Source: Diospyros lotus (taxonomy: Eukaryota > Streptophyta > Magnoliopsida > Ericales > Ebenaceae). From it: 64,000 bases of DNA. The notes under the pieces are model-generated. The model saw only the letters and a program-made list of their open reading frames with translations, had not been told where the DNA came from and did no database searches. Below are positions 35,148 through 49,546 of this stretch, one piece after another (positions within the stretch are counted from its first letter, which is position 1; each line of letters starts with the position of its first letter). The stretch spans positions 14,151,669-14,215,668 of the forward strand of contig NC_068344.1 in assembly GCF_014633365.1 (NCBI RefSeq), given 5' to 3'. The position numbers and the translations under genes were made by a program.

Positions 35148-38050
35148 CACTCCCAAACAAAAATACACTTAAAACCATTGAAAATCCAAAATTATGAACT
35201 ACTAACTAATTTAAAGTGTATTCCAGGTTCTGTTCAATTTTTTTAAATCAATTAGGACAATTCGGTTCCTCGGCTTGAATTTTCGCTGCACAAAAAACTA
35301 TTTCTGATTTATTTTTTCCGATGTCATAATAATCGTCTAGAAATTTTAGTTCGGATCATAGAAATTTTTTTAGATATCTGGGTTACAGAGGCTTCCATGG
35401 AATCGATTCAGTTATTCCTAACTGTACCGAAAATCACGTTAAACCCATAATCTTCTAAAGATTTTACTTACACACCTAAACAAAAATACACTTAAAACCA
35501 TAGGAAAACGAAAATTTTGATCTACTAACTAATTTAAAGTGTCTTCCAGGTTAGAAAAACTTTTTTTTAAATCAATTACAACGATTCAATTTTTTGGCGT
35601 GAATTTTCGCTGAACAAAAAACTGTTTCGGATTTGATTTTTTCCGATGTCATAATAATCGTTTAGAAATTTTAGTTCTTATCAAATAAATTTTTTAGAAA
35701 TCTGGGCTGCGGAGCCTTCCCTGGAATCGATTCGATTATACGTAACTTTATCGAATATAACGTTAAACCCCTAATTCTGTAAAGATTTCACTGACACACC
35801 CAAACAAATATACACTTAAAATCATAGGAAAACCTAAAGTTTGATCCACTAACTAATTTAAAGTGTATTGCCGGATCTGTTCACTTTTTCAAAATCACTT
35901 ACGACGATTAAGTTTTCTACCTGAATTTTCGCTGCACAAAAGACCGTTTTCGATTTGATTTTTTTCGATGTCATAATAATCGTCAAGAAATTTTAGTTCG
36001 TATCATATAAAGTTTTTTAGATATCTAGGCAGCATAGCCTTCCTTGAATCTATTCTGTTATTCGTAACTTTACCAAAAATCACGTTAAACGCCTAATCTT
36101 CAAAAGATTTCAATGACACTCCCAAACAAAAATAAACTTAAAACCATTGGAAAACCAAAATTTTGAACTACTAACTAATTTAAAGTGTATTCCAGGTTCT
36201 GTTCATTTTTTTTAAATCAATTACGACGATTCGGTTTCTTGGCCTGAATTTTTGCTGCCCAAAAAATAGATTCCGATTTTATTTTTTACCATGTCATAAT
36301 AATCGTCTAGAAATTTTAGTTCGGATCATATAAATTTTTAAAGATATCTGGGTTACAGAGCCTTCCCTGGAGTGGATTCGATTATTTGTAATTTTACCGA
36401 AAGTCACGTTAAACGCCTAATCTTTAAAAGATTTCACTAACACTCCCAAACAAAAATACACTTAAAACCTTTGGAAATCAAAAATTATGAACTACTAACT
36501 AATTTAAAGTGTATTCCAGGTTCTGTTCAATTTTTTTAAATCAATTAGGACAATTCGGTTCCTCGGCATGAATTTTCGCTGCGCAAAAAACTATTTCCGA
36601 TTTATTTTTTTCGATGTCATAATAATCGTCTAGAAATTTTAATTCGGATCATAGAAATTCTTTTAGATATCTGGGTTACAGATCTTTCCATGGAATCGAT
36701 TCAGTTATTCGTAACTGTACCGAAAATCACGTTAAACCCATAATCTTCTAAAGATTTTACTTACACACCCAAACAAAAAATACACTTAAAACCATAGGAA
36801 AACAAAAATTTTGATCTACTAACTAATTTAAAGTGTATTCCAGGTTAAAAAACCTTTTTTAAATCAATTACAATGATTCAATTTTTCGGCGTGAATTTTC
36901 GCTGAACAAAAAAATGTTTCGGATTTGATTTTTTCTGATGTCATAATAATCGTTTAGAAATTTTAGTTCTTATCAAATAAATTTTTTAGAAATCTGGGCT
37001 GCGGAGCCTTCCCTGGAATCGATTCGGTTATACGTAACTTTATCGAATATAACGTTAAACCCCTAATTCTGTAAAGATTTCACTGACACACCCAAACAAA
37101 TATACACTTAAAATCATAGGAAAACCTAAAGTTTGATCCACTAACTAATTTAAAGTGTATTGCCGGATCTGTTCACTTTTTCTAAATCAATTACGCCGAT
37201 TAAGTTTTTTGCCTGAATTTTCGCTGCACAAAAGACCGTTTCTGATTTGATTTTTTTCGATGTCATAATAATCGTTTAGAAATTTTAGTTCTTATCATAT
37301 AAATTTGCTTAGAAATCTAGGCTGCAGAGCCTTCCCTGGAATCGATTCGGTTATTCGTCACTTTACCGAATATAACGTCAAACCTCTAATTCTCTAAAGC
37401 TTTCGCTAACACTCCCAAATAAAAATTCACTTAAAACCATAGGAGAACCTAAAGTTTGATCTACTAACTAATTTAAAGTGTATTCCGGGTTTTGTTCTCT
37501 TTTTTTAAATCAATTTTGACGATTCAATTTTTTGGCCTGAATTTTTGCTGCCCAAAAAACTGTCTCCGATTTGATTTTTTCCGATGTCATAATAATCGTT
37601 TAGAAATTTTAGTTCTTATCAAATAAATTTGTTTAGAAATCTGGGCTGCGTAGCCTTCCCTGGAATCGATTTGGATATACGTAACTTTACCGAATATAAC
37701 GTTAAACCCCTAATTCTCTAAAGATTTCACTGACACACCCGAACAAATATACACTTAAAATCATAGGAAAACCTAAAGTTTGATCTACTAACTAATTTAA
37801 AGTGTATTCCGGGATCTGTTCACTTTTTCGAAATCAATTACGACGATTAAGTTTTCTGCCTGAATTTTCGCGGCACAAAAGACCATTTCCGATTTGATTT
37901 TTTTCGATGTCATAATAATCGTCAAGAAATTTTTGTTCGTATCATATAAATTTTTTTTAGATATCTGGGCTGTGGAGCCTTCCCTGGAATCAATTTGATA
38001 ATTCGTAACTTTACCGAAAATCACGTTAAACGCCTAATCTTCAAAAGATT
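35148..38050. repeat. Second satellite sub-domain with the A'-C-D-A module
   Basis: A' at 35148, C at 35470, D at 35792, A at 36117, then A' at 36439, C at 36761 and D at 37083. The module start-to-start distance is 1291 bp, four monomers. It is the same type series as at the left end of the array, some 8-12 kb away. Confidence 0.7.
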
Positions 38051-41000
38051 TCAATGACACTCCCAAACAAAAATACACTTAAAACCATAGGAAAAAAAAA
38101 AATTTGAACTACTAACTAATTTAAAGTGTATTCCAGGTTCTATTTATTTTTTGTAAATCAATTACGACGATTCAGTTTCTGGGCCTGAATTTTCGCTGCA
38201 CAAAAAACTGATTCTGATTTTATTTGTTCCGATGTCATAATAATCGTCAAGAAATTTTATTTCGGATCATATAAATTTTTTTAGATATCTGGGCTACAGA
38301 GCCGTCCCTGGAAACGATTCGGTTATTCGTAACTTTACCGAAAATCACGTTAAAGCCCTAATCTTCTAAAGATTTCACTTACACTCCCAAACAAAAATAC
38401 ACTTAAAACCATAGGAAAACATAAAGTTTGATCCACTAACTAATTTAAAGTGTATTCAGGGTTTTGTTCACTTTTTTAAAATGAATTATGACGATTCTGT
38501 TTTTCGGCCTGAATTTTCTCAGGACAAAAAACTGTTTCCGAGTTGATTTTTTCGATGTCATAATAATCGTCTAGAAATTTTTGTTCATATCATAAAAATC
38601 TTTTAGATATCTGGGCAGCAGAGCATTCCCTGAGTTGATTCGGTTATTCGTAACTTTACCGAAAATCACGTTAAATGCCTAATCTTCAAAAGATTTCACT
38701 GTCACTCCCAAACAAAAATACACTTAAAACCATAGTAAATCCAAAATTTTGAACTACTAACTAATTTAAAGTGTATTCCAGGTTCTGTTTAATTTTTTTA
38801 AATCAATTACGACGATTCGGTTTCTCGGCCTGAATTTTTGCTACCCAAAAAACATATTCCGATTTTATTTTTTCCGATGTCATACTAATCGTCTAGAAAT
38901 TTTAGTTCGGATCATATAAATTTTTTTAGATATCTGGACTACAGAGCCTTCCATGGAATCGATTCGATTATTCGTAACTGTACCGAAAATCACGTTAAAC
39001 CCCTAATCTTCTAAAGATTTCACTTACACACCAAACAAAAATACACTTAAAACCATAGGAAAACCTAAACTTTGATCCACTAACTAATTTAAAGTATATT
39101 CCATGTTTTGTCCACTTTTTTTAAATCAATTACAACGATTCTGTTTTTTGGCCTGAATTTTCGCAGCACAAAAAACTATTTCCGAGTTGATTTCCTTCGA
39201 TGTCATAACAATCATCAAGAAATTTTAGTTCCGATCATATAAATTTTTTTGATATCTGGGCTACAAAGCCGTCCCTGGAATCGATTCGATTATTCATAAC
39301 TTTACCGAAAATCACATTAAACTCCTAATCTTCAAAAGATTTCACTGACACTCCCAAACAAAAATACACTTAAAACCATAGGAAAACCATTTTGAACTAC
39401 TAACTAATTTAAAGTGTATTATAGGTTGTGTTCAATTTTTTTAAGTCAATTACGACAATTCGGTTTCTCGGCCTGAATTTTCGCTGCATAAAAAACTGTT
39501 TCCAATTTTTTTTTCGATGTCATAACAACCGTCTAGAAATTTTAGTTCGTATCATATAAATTTTTTTAGATATCTGGGCTACAGAGCCTTCCCCGAAATC
39601 AATTCGGTTATTCGTAATTTTTACCAAAAATCAGGTTAAACCCCTAATCTTCTAAAGATTCACTTACACTCCCAAACGAAAATACACTTAAAACCATAGG
39701 AAAACCTAAAGTTTGATCTACTTACTAATTTAAAGTGTATTCTGGGTTTTGTTCACTTTTTTAAAATCAATTACGACGATTTTGTTTTTCGGCCTGAATT
39801 TTCTCAGCAAAAAAAACAGTTTCCGATTTGATTTTTTTCGATGTCATAATAATCGTCATGAAATTTTAGTTCGTATCATATAAATTTTTTTAGATATCTG
39901 GGCAGCATAGCCTTCCTTGAATCGATTCGGTTATCGTAACTTTACCGAAAATCATGTTAAACGCCTAATCTTCAAAAGATTTCAATGACACTCCCAATCA
40001 AAAATACACTTAAAACCATAGGAAAACAAAAATTTTGAACTACTAACTAATTTAAAGTGCATTCCAGGTTCTGTTCTTTTTTTTTACATCAATTACGACG
40101 ATTCGGTTTCTTGGCCTGAATTTTCGCTGCACAAAAAACTGATTCCGATTTTATTTTCTCCGATGTCATAATAATCGTCAACAAATTTTAGTTCGGATCA
40201 TATAAATTTTTTTAGATATCTGGGCTATAGAGCCGTACCTAGAATCGATTCGGTTATTCGTAACTTTACCAAAAATCATGTTAAACCCCTAATCTTCTAA
40301 AGATTTCACTTACACTCCCAAACAAAAATACACTTAAAACCATAGGAAAACCTAAAGTTCGATCCACTAACTAATTTAAAGTGTATTCCGGGTTTTGTTC
40401 ACTTTTTTAAAATCAATTACGACGATTCTGTTTTTCGACCTGAATTTTCTCAGCACAAAAAACTCTTTCCGAGTTGATTTTTTTCGATGTCATAATAATC
40501 GTCTATAAATTTTTGTTCATATCATATAAATCTTTTAGATATCTGGGCAGCAGAGCCTTCCCTGAGTCGATTCGGTTATTCGTAACTTTACCGAAAATCA
40601 CGTTAAACGCCTCATCTTCAAAAGATTTCATTGACACTCCCAAGAAAAAATACACTTAAAACCATAGTAAATCCAAAATTTTGAACTACTAACTAATTTA
40701 AAGTGTATTCTAGGTTCTGTTTAATTTTTTTAAATCAATTACGACGATTCGGTTTCTCGGCCTGAATTTTTCCAGTCCAAAAAATAGATTTCGATTTTAC
40801 TTTTTCCGATGTCATAATAATCGTCTAGAAATTTTAGTTCGGATCATATAAATTTTTTTAAATATCTGTGCTACAGAGCCTTCCATGGAATCGATTCGAT
40901 TATTCGTAACTGTACCGAAAATCACGTTAAACCCCTAATCTTCTAAAGATTTCACATACACTCCCAACAAAAATACACTTAAAACCATGGGAAAACCAAA

Positions 41001-44000
41001 ACTTTGATCCACTAGCTAATTTAAAGTGTATTCCGTGTTTTGTTCACATTTTTTTAATCAATTACGAAGATTCTATTTTTCGGCCTGAATTTTCGCAGCA
41101 CAAAAAACTGTTTCCGAGTTGATTTTTTTCGATGTCATAATAATCGTCAAGAAATTTTTGTTCCAATCATATAAATTTTTTTAGATATCTGGGCTGCAGA
41201 GTCGTCCCTGCAATCAATTCGGTTATTCGTAACTTTACCGAAAATCACGTTAAACCCCTAATCTTCTAAAGATTTCACTTACATTCCCAAACAAAAATAC
41301 ACTTAAAAGTATAGGAAAACCTAAAGTTTGATCCACTAACTAATTTAAAGTGTATTCCGGGTTTTGTTCACTTTTTTAAAATCAATTACGACGATTCTGT
41401 TTTTCGACCAGAATTTTCTCAGCACAAAAAACTCTGTCCGAGTTGATTTCTTTCGATGTCATAATAATCGTCTAGAAATTTTTGTTCATATCATATAAAT
41501 TTTGTAGATATCTGCGCAGCAGAGCCTTCCCTGAATCGATTCGATTATTCGTAATTTTGCCGAAAATCACGTTAAACGCCTAATCTTCGAAAGATTTCAC
41601 TGACACTCCCAAACAAAAATACACTTAAAACCATAGGAAAACCTAAATTTTGAAGTACTAACTAATTTAAAGTGTATTCCAGGTTTTGTTCAATTTTTTT
41701 AAGTCAATTACGACGATTCGGTTTCTCGTCCTGAATTTTCGCTGCACAAAAAACTGTTTCCAATTTTAATTTTTTCGATGTCATAACAACCGTCTAGAAA
41801 TTTTAGTTCCTATCATATAAATTTTTTTAGATATCTGGGCTACAGAGCCTTCCCCGGAATCGATTCGGTTATTTGTAATTGTACCGAAAATCACGTTAAA
41901 CCCCTAATCTTCTAAAGATTTCACTTACACTCCCAATCGAATATACACTTAAAACTGTAGGAAAACCTAAAGTTTGATCTTCTAACTAATTTATAGTGTA
42001 TTACGGGTTTTGTTCACTTTTTTAAAATCAATTGCGACGATTCTATTTTTCGCCCTGAATTTTCTCAGCACAAAAAACAGTTTCCGATTTTATTTTTTCC
42101 GATGTCATAATAATCGTCAAGAAATTTTAGTTCGGATCATATAATTTTTTTAGATATCTGGGCTACAGAGCCGTCCCTGGAATTGTTTCGGATATTTGTA
42201 ACTTTATCGAAAATCACGTTAAACCCCTAATCTTCTAAAGATTTCACTTACACTCCCAAACAAAAATACACTTAAAACAATAGGAAAACCTAAAATTTGA
42301 TCCACTAACTAATTTAAAGTGTATTCTGGGTTTTGTTCACTTTTTTAAAATCAATTACGACCATTCGGTTTCTCGGCCTGAATTTTCGCTGCACAAAAAA
42401 CTGATTCCGATTTTATTTTCTCCGGTGTCATAATAATCGTCAACAAATTTTAGTTCGGATCATATAATTTTTTTTAGATATCTGGGCTGCAGAGCCTTCC
42501 CTGGAATCGATTTGGTTATTCGTAACTTTACCGAAAATCACGTTAAACCCCTAATCTTCTAAAGATTTCACTTACACTCCCAAACAAAAATACACTTAAA
42601 ACCATAGGAAAACCTAAAGTTTGATCCACTAACTAATTTAAAGTGCATTCCGGGTTTTGTTCACTTTTTTAAAATCAATTACGACGATTCTGTTTTTCGA
42701 CCTGAATTTTCTCAGCACAAAAAACTCTTTCCGAGTTGATTTTTTTCGATGTCATAATAATCGTCTATAAATTTTTGTTCATATCATATAAATCTTTTAG
42801 ATATCTGGGCAGCAGAGCCTTCCCTGAGTCGATTCGGTTATTTGTAACTTTACCGAAAATCACGTTAAACGCCTCATCTTCAAAAGATTTCATTGACACT
42901 CCCAACCAAAAATACACTTAAAACCATAGTAAATCCAAAATTTTGAACTACTAACTAATTTAAAGTGTATTCTAGGTTCTGTTTAATTTTTTTAAATCAA
43001 TTACGACGATTCGGTTTCTCGGCCTGAATTTTTGCAGTCCAAAAAATAGATTTCGATTTTACTTTTTCTGATGTCATAATAATCGTCTAAAAATTTTAGT
43101 TCGGATCATATAAATTTTTTTAAATATCTGGGATACAGAGCCTTCCATGGAATCGATTCGATTATTCGTAACGGTACCGAAAATCACGTTAAACCCCTAA
43201 TCTTCTAAAGATTTCACATACACTCCCAACAAAAATACGCTTAAAACCATAGGAAAACCAAAACTTTGATCCACTTGCTAATTTAAAGTGTATTCCGTGT
43301 TTTGTTCACTTTTTTTTAATCAATTACGAAGATTCTATTTTTCGGCCTGAATTTTCGCAGCACAAAAAACTGTTTCCGAGTTGATTTCTTTCGATGTCAT
43401 AATAATCGTCAAGAAATTTTTGTTCCAATCATATAAATTTTTTTAGATATCTGGGCTGCAGAGTCGTCCCTGGAATCAATTCGGTTATTCGTAACTTTAC
43501 CAAAAATCACGTTAAACCCCTAATCTTCTAAAGATTTCACTTACATTCCCAAACAAAAATACACTTAAAAGTATAGGAAAACCTAAAGTTTGATCCACTA
43601 ACTAATTTAAAGTGTATTCCGGGTTTTGTTCACTTTTTTAAAATCAATTACGACGATTCTGTTTTTCGACCTGAATTTTCTCAGCACAAAAAACTCTGTC
43701 CGAGTTGATTTCTTTCGATGTCATAATAATCGTCTAGAAATTTTTGTTCATATCATATAAATTTTATAGATATCTGCGCAGCAGAGCCTTCCCTGAATCG
43801 ATTCGATTATTCGTAATTTTGCCGAAAATCACGTTAAACGCCTAATCTTCGAAAGATTTCACTGACACTCCCAAACAAAAATACACTTAAAACCATAGGA
43901 AAACCAAAATTTTGAACTACTAACTAATTTAAAGTGTATTCCAGGTTTTGTTCAATTTTTTTAAGTCAATTACGACGATTCGGTTTCTCGTCCTGAATTT

Positions 44001-45930
44001 TCGCTGCACAAAAAACTGTTTCCAATTTTATTTTTTTCGACGTCATAACAACCGTCTAGAAATTTTAGTTCGTATCATATAAATTTTTTTAGATATCTGG
44101 GCTACAGAGCCTTCCCAGAAATCGATTCAGTTATTCGTAATTATACCAAAAATCACGTTAAACCCCTAATCTTCTAAAGATTTCACTTACACGCCCAATC
44201 GAAAATACACTTAAAACCGTAGGAAAACCTAAAGTTTGATCTTCTAACTAATTTATAGTGTATTACGGGTTTTGTTCACTTTTTTAAAATCAATTACGAC
44301 GATTCTATTTTTTGGCCTGAATTTTCTCAGCACAAAAAACAGTTTCCGATTTTATTTTTTCCGACGTCATAATAATCGTCAAGAAATTTTAGTTCGGATC
44401 ATATAAATTTTTTAGATATCTGGGCTACAGAGCCGTCCTTGGAATTGTTTCGGATATTCGTAACTTTACCGAAAATCACGTTAAACCCTAATCTTCTAAA
44501 GATTTCACTTACACTCCCAAACAAAAATACACTTAAAACAATAGGAAAACCTAAAATTTGATCCACTTACTAATTTAAAGTGTATTCCGTGTTTTGTTCT
44601 CTTTTTTAAAATCAATTACGACGATTCGGTTTCTCGGCCTGAATTTTCGCTGCACAAAAAACTGATTCCGATTTTATTTTCTCCGATGTCATAATAGTCG
44701 TCAACAAATTTTAGTTCGGATCATATAATTTTTTTTAGATATCTGGGCTGCAGAGCCTTCCCTGGAATCGATTCGGTTATTCGTAACTTTACCGAAAATC
44801 ACGTTAAACCCCTAATCTTCTAAAGATTTCACTTACACTCCCAAACAAAAATACGCTTAAAACCATAGGAAAACCTAAAGTTTGATCCACTAACTAATTT
44901 AAAGTGTATTCCGGGTTTTGTTCACTTTTTTAAAATCAATTACGACGATTCTATTTTTCGACCTGAATTTTCTCAGCACAAAAAACTCTTTCCGAGTTGA
45001 TTTTTTTCGATGTCATAATAATCGTCTATAAATTTTTGTTCATATCATATAAATCTTTTAGATATCTGGGCAGCAGGGCCTTCCCTGAGTCGATTCGGTT
45101 ATTCGTAACTTTACCGAAAATCTCGTTAAACGCCTCATCTTCAAAAGATTTCATTGACACTCCCAACCAAAAATACACTTAAAACCATAGTAAATCCAAA
45201 ATTTTGAACTACTAACTAATTTAAAGTGTATTCTAGGTTCTGTTTAATTTTTTTAAATCAATTACGACGATTCGGTTTCTCGGCCTGAATTTTTGCAGTC
45301 CAAAAAATAGATTTCGATTTTACTTTTTCCGATGTCATAATAATCGTCTAGAAATTTTTGTTCGTATCATATAAATTTTTTAGATATCTGCGCAGCAGAG
45401 CCTTCCCTGAATCGATTCGATTTTTCGTAATTTTGCCGAAAATCACGTTAAACGCCTAATCTTCGAAAGATTTCACTGACACTCCCAAAAAAAAATACAC
45501 TTAAAACCATAGGAAAACCTAAATTTTGAAGTACTAACTAATTTAAAGTGTATTCCAGGTTTTGTTCAATTTTTTTAAGTCAATTACGACGATTCGGTTT
45601 CTTGTCCTGAATTTTCGCTGCACAAAAAACTGTTTCCAATTTTATTTTTTTCGACGTCATAACAACCGTCTAGAAATTTTAGTTCGTATCATATAAATTT
45701 TTTTAGATATCTGGGCTACAGAGCCTTCCCCGGAATCGATTCGGTTATTTGTAATTGTACCGAAAATCACGTTAAACCCCTAATCTTCTAAAGATTTCAC
45801 TTACACTCCCAATCGAATATACACTTAAAATCGTAGGAAAACCTAAAGTTTGATCTTCTAACTAATTTATAGTGTATTACGGGTTTTGTTCACTTTTTTA
45901 AAATCAATTACGACGATTCTATTTTTCGAC

Positions 45931-47870
45931 CTGAATTCTTTCAGCACAAAAAACAGTTTCCGATTTTATTTTTTTTGATGTCATAATAATCGTCAAGAAA
46001 TTTTAGTTCGGATCATATAATTTTTTTAGATATCTGGGCTACAGAGCCGTCCCTGAAATTGTTTCGGATATTCGTAACTTTACCGAAAATCACGTTAAAC
46101 CCCTAATCTTCTAAAGATTTCACTTACACTCCCAAACAAAAATACACTTAAAACAATAGGAAAACCTAAAATTTGATCCACTTACTAATTTAAAGTGTAT
46201 TCCTGGTTTTGTTCACTTTTTTAAAATCAATTACGACGATTCGGTTTCTCGGCCTGAATTTTCGCTGCACAAAAAACTGATTCCGATTTTATTTTCTCCG
46301 ATGTCATAATAATCGTCAACAAATTTTAGTTCGGATCATATAATTTTTTTTAGAATCTGGGCTGCAGAGCCTTCCCTGGAATCGATTCGGTTATTCGTAA
46401 CTTTACCGAAAATCACGTTAAACCCCTAATCTTCTAAAGATTTCACTTACACTCCCAAACAAAAATACGCTTAAAACCATAGGAAAACCTAAAGTTTGAT
46501 CCACTAACTAATTTAAAGTGTATTCCGGGTTTTGTTCACTTTTTTAAAATCAATTACGACGATTCTATTTTTCGACCTGAATTCTTTCAGCACAAAAAAT
46601 AGTTTTCGATTTTATTTTTTTTGATGTCATAATAATCGTCAAGAAATTTTAGTTCGGATCATATAATTTTTTTAGATATCTGGGCTACAGAGCCGTCCCT
46701 GAAATTGTTTCGGATATTCGTAACTTTACCGAAAATCACGTTAAACCCCTAATCTTCTAAAGATTTCACTTACACTCCCAAACAAAAATACACTTAAAAC
46801 AATAGGAAAACCTAAAATTTGATCCACTTACTAATTTAAAGTGTATTCCTGGTTTTGTTCACTTTTTTAAAATCAATTACGACGATTCGGTTTCTCGGCC
46901 TGAATTTTCGCTGCACAAAAAACTGATTCCGATTTTATTTTCTCCGATGTCATAATAATCGTCAACAAATTTTAGTTCGGATCATATAATTTTTTTTAGA
47001 TATCTGGGCTGCAGAGCCTTCCCTGGAATCGATTCGGTTATTCGTAACTTTACCGAAAATCACGTTAAACCCCTAATCTTCTAAAGATTTCACTTACACT
47101 CCCAAACAAAAATACGCTTAAAACCATAGGAAAACCTAAAGTTTGATCCACTAACTAATTTAAAGTGTATTCCGGGTTTTGTTCACTTTTTTAAAATCAA
47201 TTACGACGATTCTATTTTTCGACCTGAATTCTTTCAGCACAAAAAACAGTTTTCGATTTTATTTTTTTTGATGTCATAATAATCGTCAAGAAATTTTAGT
47301 TCGGATCATATAATTTTTTTAGATATCTGGGCTACAGAGCCGTCCCTGAAATTGTTTCGGATATTCGTAACTTTACCGAAAATCACGTTAAACCCCTAAT
47401 CTTCTAAAGATTTCACTTACACTCCCAAACAAAAATACACTTAAAACAATAGGAAAACCTAAAATTTGATCCACTTACTAATTTAAAGTGTATTCCTGGT
47501 TTTGTTCACTTTTTTAAAATCAATTACGACGATTCGGTTTCTCGGCCTGAATTTTCGCTGCACAAAAAACTGATTCCGATTTTATTTTCTCCGATGTCAT
47601 AATAATCGTCAACAAATTTTAGTTCGGATCATATAATTTTTTTTAGATATCTGGGCTGCAGAGCCTTCCCTGGAATCGATTCGGTTATTCGTAACTTTAC
47701 CGAAAATCACGTTAAACCCCTAATCTTCTAAAGATTTCACTTACACTCCCAAACAAAAATACGCTTAAAACCATAGGAAAACCTAAAGTTTGATCCACTA
47801 ACTAATTTAAAGTGTATTCCGGGTTTTGTTCACTTTTTTAAAATCAATTACGACGATTCTGTTTTTCGAC
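45931..47870. repeat. Triplicated two-monomer unit, period 646-647 bp
   Basis: CTGAATTCTTTCAG occurs at 45931, 46577 and 47224. Between 46577 and 47870 the two successive dimers are almost identical by eye, far closer than neighbouring monomers are to each other. The youngest expansion in the array is probably here. Confidence 0.85.
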
Positions 47871-48359
47871 CTGAATTTTCTCAGCACAAAAAACTCTTTC
47901 CGAGTTGATTTTTTTCGATGTCATAATAATCGTCTATAAATTTTTGTTCATATCATATAAATCTTTTAGATATCTGGGCAGCAGAGCCTTCCCTGAGTCG
48001 ATTCGGTTATTCGTAACTTTACCGAAAATCTCGTTGAACGCCTCATCTTCAAAAGATTTCATTCTCACTCCCAACCAAAAATACACTTAAAACCATAGTA
48101 AATCCAAAATTTTGAACTACTAACTAATTTAAAGTGTATTCTAGGTTCTGTTTAATTTTTTTAAATCAATTACGACGATTCGGTTTCTCAGCCTGAATTT
48201 TTGCAGTCCAAAAAATAGATTTCGATTCTACTTTTTCCGATGTCATAATAATCGTCTAGAAATTTTTGTTCGTATCATATAAATTTTTTAGATATCTGCG
48301 CAGCAGAGCCTTCCCTGAATCGATTCGATTATTCGTAATTTTGCCGAAAATCACCTTAA

Positions 48360-48364
48360 ACGCC
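48360..48364. repeat. Target-site duplication ACGCC, left copy
   Basis: Part of the satellite word AAACGCCTAATC; repeated at 49542-49546. Confidence 0.85.
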
Positions 48365-49541
48365 TGACCGACTGTCGAACCACTCCAGAATTAGAGATTT
48401 ATGTTTGCATCTCTTCTCTAGTTTGCAGCAAAGTGCACCCTAGGTCATCTCTCACAAGGAGCCTCACTTTCTTCTACCAACAAAAGAGAACCAATATAAA
48501 TAATAGTTTGTTTAGGGGGGGTTTTTTTTGACAGAAAACTAATTAACAAAACAGAAAGATAAAGATGGATGAAAAATCAGTAAAAGATATGCAACCGGAT
48601 GTGTATTTGTCTCCTATGTGAAATCTTCTTCGTCCAACCTATATACCTTGGCTTGCTAGATGTTTTGATATCCGGATAACAAACTCAAAGCATCCCCAAC
48701 AACCGTCCAAGGATTAGAATGATTGGAACAACAAAATGAATACAGAAATCTCTTGTAAACAAAATGCAGCCATTCACTCTCTATTCAACCTATCCGGACC
48801 TATGCAAGAACAACCGTTCAAGCACATAATATTCATTTCCTAGATGTTATACCAACCGGCTATAACATTCTGCTCTCTTAAGCATTTAACAGAAAATGAA
48901 ACCATGTAAATTCACACAAACCTGCCATGAACTCCATGCATTCACAAATCTGCCCAAACTAAACCAAATAGAAATGAATAAGAAACAAACAACAAACCAG
49001 ATTCTTGTAGCTCATCCGGGACTCAAATTCCACATGGATTCAAGACACACAACCGGTTACAAATGCTCTAGCCTATCATTACAGCAAGGAAAACAAAATG
49101 GAACAAAAGATGTAGAAAAACAAAAAAATGCTACAACAACAAAAACGGGCAGAATCCTCTCTATTTTCTCCTCTCTTTCTATCTCCTCCTCTGGAAATTA
49201 ATGCTAAGAGGCCTTAAATACATGGCTGAGAAAGGAAAGGCTAGGGAGGCTAGGGTTGGGCCTAGCCCAACAGAAAACAAGTGATCCCAAGTCTGCTCCT
49301 TGAAAGTAGGCCCAAGCTCCTTGAAAGTAGGCCCAAGCTCCTTTAGTTGAGCCACTTCTCTAGCCCATCCAATATTCCCTAAAGCCTGGATCCATAGAGT
49401 AGAGGTAAGATAGAAAATAGTGTAAGGACAATTTGAAGCATAATAAAATAGAAACAATGAAATATCAGCAAAAATTACTTCAAATGGCCTAATAAGAATG
49501 AGGTGAAATGCCAAAATATGGTATAAATATGCATGCTATCA
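48365..49541 (-). mobile_element. Athila-type solo LTR inside the satellite, 1177 bp
   Basis: It begins TGACCGACTGTCG and ends GCTATCA. It is collinear over its whole length with the LTRs at 11922-13096 and 21384-22559, but more diverged from them than they are from each other. Both flanks are satellite with the duplication ACGCC, and joining them restores the satellite register. There is no PBS, PPT or interior, so it is a recombination product. Frames at 48896-49201 and 49179-49514 are not genes. Confidence 0.95.
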
Positions 49542-49546
49542 ACGCC
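49542..49546. repeat. Target-site duplication ACGCC, right copy
   Basis: Identical to 48360-48364. Confidence 0.85.

Larger units (their letters stand above)
22560..48364. repeat. Satellite array block 1, about 80 monomers of about 322 bp
   Basis: The landmark word CACTCCCAAAC or CACACCCAAAC recurs at 22560, 22882, 23204, 23525, 23849, 24173 and onward, giving steps of 321-324 bp. Each monomer then carries TAAAACCATAGGAAAACC, ACTAACTAATTTAAAGTG, a T-run, AATCAATTACGACGATT, GATGTCATAATAATCGTC, AGATATCTGGGC, GAATCGATTCGG, CGTAACTTTACC and CACGTTAAACCCC in fixed order. At least four monomer types can be told apart by the word after GTGTATTCC: GGTTCTGTTCAA, GGGTTTTGTTCAC, GGTTAAAAAAC, and GCCGGATCTGTTCAC. 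The array is AT-rich and starts flush against the Athila LTR. No frame is longer than about 80 codons, and the recurring 61-codon frame is a by-product of the repeat. Confidence 0.97.
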
